In this document: in pieces, positions 61,808 through 64,000 of the stretch
Numbering within the stretch: the stretch's first letter is position 1
Layout of the letters: each line of letters starts with the position of its first letter
Source: Methylobacterium aquaticum
GTDB lineage: Bacteria > Pseudomonadota > Alphaproteobacteria > Rhizobiales > Beijerinckiaceae
Direction: 5' to 3'
Length of the DNA: 64,000 nt
NCBI RefSeq assembly: GCF_016804325.1
Contig: NZ_CP043627.1
Coordinates: 4,771,001-4,835,000, forward strand
Translations under genes and position numbers: made by a program
The notes under the pieces: generated by a model
What the model was told of the DNA's origin: nothing
Databases searched by the model: none
Seen by the model: the letters and a program-made list of their open reading frames with translations, nothing else

Positions 61808-64000
61808 TCAGGCCGAGCGCAGGGCCGGCGCCTCGGCGCGGTCCCCGGCCAGGCCGTAATAGCTCTGCAGGAGGTCGGAATAGGCGAGCGGCTCGTAGGG
61901 GCCGCGCCGCGCATACAGGTCCGGCAGCGACAGGTCGAGCAGCAGGTCGTTGAGGGCGCCCGCATCCTGGGCCAGGGCGGGATCGAGGATCACGCCGTCG
62001 CCGCGGGCCCGCAGGCGCTCGGCCGGAGCGCCGAGATCGAACACCACCGGCGGCACGCCGGCGGCGAGCGCGACCGACAGGGTGTAGCAATAGGTTTCCG
62101 GCCAGATCGAGCTGATCAGCACCAGATCGATGCCGAGCTCGTGCAGCAGGTCGATCGCCTCCTCGTCGCTGGCATAGGGGCCGGTCTCGACCACGCCCAG
62201 GGCCGCCAGGCGGTCGGGAAAGTTGCTGTAGCCCACCACCTTGTACTCGATCGGCAACTCGCGCAGGCGGGCGTCGGTGGCCAGATCGTGCAGGACGTTC
62301 GATCCCTTGTGCGGTCCGACGCCGCCGAGCGCGGCGATGCGCAGGGAGGTATGCGAGTTCATCATCCGCCCGGCGCGCATCACGACCCGGCGCGGACGGG
62401 CGACCAGCGTTTCCTCGTGCGGCCGGACCACGATCCGGCTGCCGGGCAGGTGCGGGGCGAGGCGCTGGGCGATGTCCTGCGAGGGCGACAGCACCGAGGT
62501 GGCGCCGGCGAGGAAGCGCGCATAGGTCTCGCGCCGGGCGGCCGGATCGGCCACCGCGCGGCTGCCGTGATCGATGGCGATGCAGCGGCGGCATTCGCCG
62601 ACATCCGGCAGGCCGCAGAAACGGTTGAGCGGCGTGACGAGGTCGTTGCGGTGGCAGACGGCGGCGTAGTCGTGCAGCGTGAAGGCGTAGGGACCCGCGG
62701 CCCGCACGATCTCCATCATCCCTTCCGTCGACGCCCAGTCGAGCCCGACGAAGGAATGCACGTGCGTGAGCACGGGCTTGAGCCAGTCCAGGAACGCGGC
62801 GATGAGGTGGCCCTGCCGGTCGATCCGCAGCGCGCCGCACGAGGAGAGCGGGATCGCCCGCGACGAATCGGGCAGGCACTCGATCTCGATGCTCTGCTCG
62901 CCCGCGGCCTTCAGGATCACGACCTCGTGGCCCTCCTCCGCCAGGCGATCCGCCAGGCTGCGGATATGGGTGACGATGCCCCCGATCCGGTTATGCGTGA
63001 CGAACACGACCGTGTTCGGCCCGAGATTCTTGGCCAGGCGGTAGAGATCGAGGCGGATGCGGGCCTCCCGGGCGGGATCGGCCGCCACGTAGCTCAGCAC
63101 CTGGGAGGTGTAGTCCGGATGCTTGCCGAGCAGGCGCTTCTCGATCTCCACCATGTTCTTGCTGAAGGTATTGTCGAACGAGGCGCCACCGGAATGATAC
63201 ACGAAGATGTCGTGGGCGAGCAGGTTGCGGAAGCCCGCCTTCCGTGCCCTCAGGCAGAAATCGTTCTCCTCACCGTAGCCGCGCCCGAAGGTCTCGGCGT
63301 CGAAGGTGCCGATCGCGTCGATGATCGAGCGCCGCATGTAGAAGCAGAAGCCGACGCCGGTCGGGATCTCCGAGGAGAGCCGGTGGTTGCTGGCGCTGGC
63401 GCTGGCGTCCAGCTCCGGCAGGGAGAGCTCGAGCTGGATGCGGTTGTTGAAGTCGAATTGCGGATAGCTGCAGATCGTCGCGTTGTTCGACAGCGGCGTG
63501 ATGGTCGCGGCGTCGGGATTGGCCCGGGCGTGCCACAGCATCCGGTCGAGCCAGTCGCCGTAGGGAATCGCATCCGAGTTGAGGAGGATCACGTCCTTCG
63601 TCTCGCACAGGGCGAGCGCCTTGTTGACCGAGGCGACGAAGCCGAGATTCGTCTCGTTCACGGCGTAGAGGAACAGGCCCTGCTCGGCGAGCGCGGCCAG
63701 CGCGTCGTTCAGTTCGGGCAGCGGGCCGCAATCGTTGACCACCAGGAGCGCGAAGCGGCTCGCCTGCGGGGTCGCGAGCACGGCGTGGACGGCGCGCAGC
63801 GTCTCCTCGTAGCCCTTGTAGACCGGGATCACCACGACGACCTCGGCGGAAGCCAGGTCCGTCGCTGGGCTCGCCGCCGCCCACTCGGCCTGCGTCGGCG
63901 CGGTCGGCGCCGGCCACAATCCCTTGCCGTACGGGTTCGGCTTCAGCCCGAGCGCCCGCCCTTCGGTGACGTAGTGGTAGAGCGGGTTGACGTTCGCCGG
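61808..64000 (-). CDS. Two-domain glycosyltransferase (GT2 plus GT4), 5' end outside the window
   Basis: A large glycosyltransferase whose frame stays open to the window edge. The first visible residues, NPLYHYVTEGRALGLKPNPYG, resemble the linker repeat of modular polysaccharide glycosyltransferases. Next comes a GT2 domain (VVVVIPVYKGYEETLRAVHA, LLNSDAIPYGDWL as the acidic metal site, GYGEENDFCLRARKAG), then a GT4 domain with VFVTHNRIGGIVTHIRSLA and IAALGGVGPHKGSNVL. It probably adds two sugars in O-antigen or exopolysaccharide synthesis. The C-terminus, ending ALRSA, is complete; the N-terminus is not. Confidence 0.87.
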   Translation of the reverse strand, partial: PANVNPLYHYVTEGRALGLKPNPYGKGLWPAPTAPTQAEWAAASPATDLASAEVVVVIPVYKGYEETLRAVHAVLATPQASRFALLVVNDCGPLPELNDALAALAEQGLFLYAVNETNLGFVASVNKALALCETKDVILLNSDAIPYGDWLDRMLWHARANPDAATITPLSNNATICSYPQFDFNNRIQLELSLPELDASASASNHRLSSEIPTGVGFCFYMRRSIIDAIGTFDAETFGRGYGEENDFCLRARKAGFRNLLAHDIFVYHSGGASFDNTFSKNMVEIEKRLLGKHPDYTSQVLSYVAADPAREARIRLDLYRLAKNLGPNTVVFVTHNRIGGIVTHIRSLADRLAEEGHEVVILKAAGEQSIEIECLPDSSRAIPLSSCGALRIDRQGHLIAAFLDWLKPVLTHVHSFVGLDWASTEGMMEIVRAAGPYAFTLHDYAAVCHRNDLVTPLNRFCGLPDVGECRRCIAIDHGSRAVADPAARRETYARFLAGATSVLSPSQDIAQRLAPHLPGSRIVVRPHEETLVARPRRVVMRAGRMMNSHTSLRIAALGGVGPHKGSNVLHDLATDARLRELPIEYKVVGYSNFPDRLAALGVVETGPYASDEEAIDLLHELGIDLVLISSIWPETYCYTLSVALAAGVPPVVFDLGAPAERLRARGDGVILDPALAQDAGALNDLLLDLSLPDLYARRGPYEPLAYSDLLQSYYGLAGDRAEAPALRSA

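Overview
The window looks like a chromosomal segment of a very GC-rich (about 70% by eye) alphaproteobacterium of the Hyphomicrobiales. Methylobacteriaceae (Methylobacterium or a close relative) is my best guess. The reasons are the order lepB-rnc-era and ahcY-divL-tsaE-murU-addB, a PPi-type phosphofructokinase, a rhizobial-type malonate locus, and many paired palindromic intergenic repeats. The genus is an inference; no rRNA or tRNA gene was found to anchor it. Most of the window is core genome. The accessory parts are one IS630-type element, a ParDE pair, a polysaccharide gene pair at the right edge and several dispersed inverted repeats.

Layout. 1-4 kb: signal peptidase, RNase III and Era, an RsmC-like rRNA methyltransferase and an RsuA-type pseudouridine synthase, with stop/start overlaps at several junctions. 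4-9.3 kb: parDE, a membrane class III nucleotidyl cyclase, a Tat-exported family 5 solute-binding protein, and ahcY behind a candidate SahR-type operator. 9.6-18.5 kb: a DivL-type histidine kinase with Tyr at the phospho-acceptor position, a TsaE-kinase fusion with murU (cell-wall sugar recycling), a GNAT enzyme and addB, which is not followed by addA. 18.8-30 kb: a PAS-GGDEF-EAL protein, the IS630 element, a HAD phosphatase, a membrane serine-hydrolase-like protein, a polysaccharide export lipoprotein, a 2-hydroxyacid dehydrogenase, a LivK-like protein and a soluble chemotaxis receptor.

30-38.5 kb: PhzF-like protein, then the malonate locus. The TRAP genes matP-matQ-matM, matA (malonyl-CoA decarboxylase) and matB (malonyl-CoA synthetase) run leftward, and a divergent GntR regulator (matR type) sits at the head. 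38.5-46 kb: YihY/BrkB protein, msrB, a radical-SAM spore-photoproduct-lyase-like protein, a NUDIX/TIGR02301 cluster, an SDR, pdxH and a lipoprotein. 46-55 kb: DnaJ-like chaperone, fabI, PPi-phosphofructokinase, lytic transglycosylase, a degenerate methyltransferase with DUF427, and mutT-SIMPL-argJ. 55-64 kb: LysR gene, phosphopantetheinyl transferase, the galactarate locus (lysR-kdgD-garD), and a methyltransferase facing a two-domain glycosyltransferase cut by the window edge.

Most notable: (1) a ~145-bp three-hairpin repeat in two copies whose side stems differ in sequence but keep pairing; (2) a 237-bp inverted-repeat element between matA and matB; (3) three genes (matM, kdgD and a surface lipoprotein) each apparently one G/C base short of the expected frame, two of them in 5-base homopolymers, which points either to assembly indels or to decay/phase variation; (4) the DivL Tyr substitution; (5) the TsaE-sugar kinase fusion. 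I did not find a clear new defence or CRISPR-like system.
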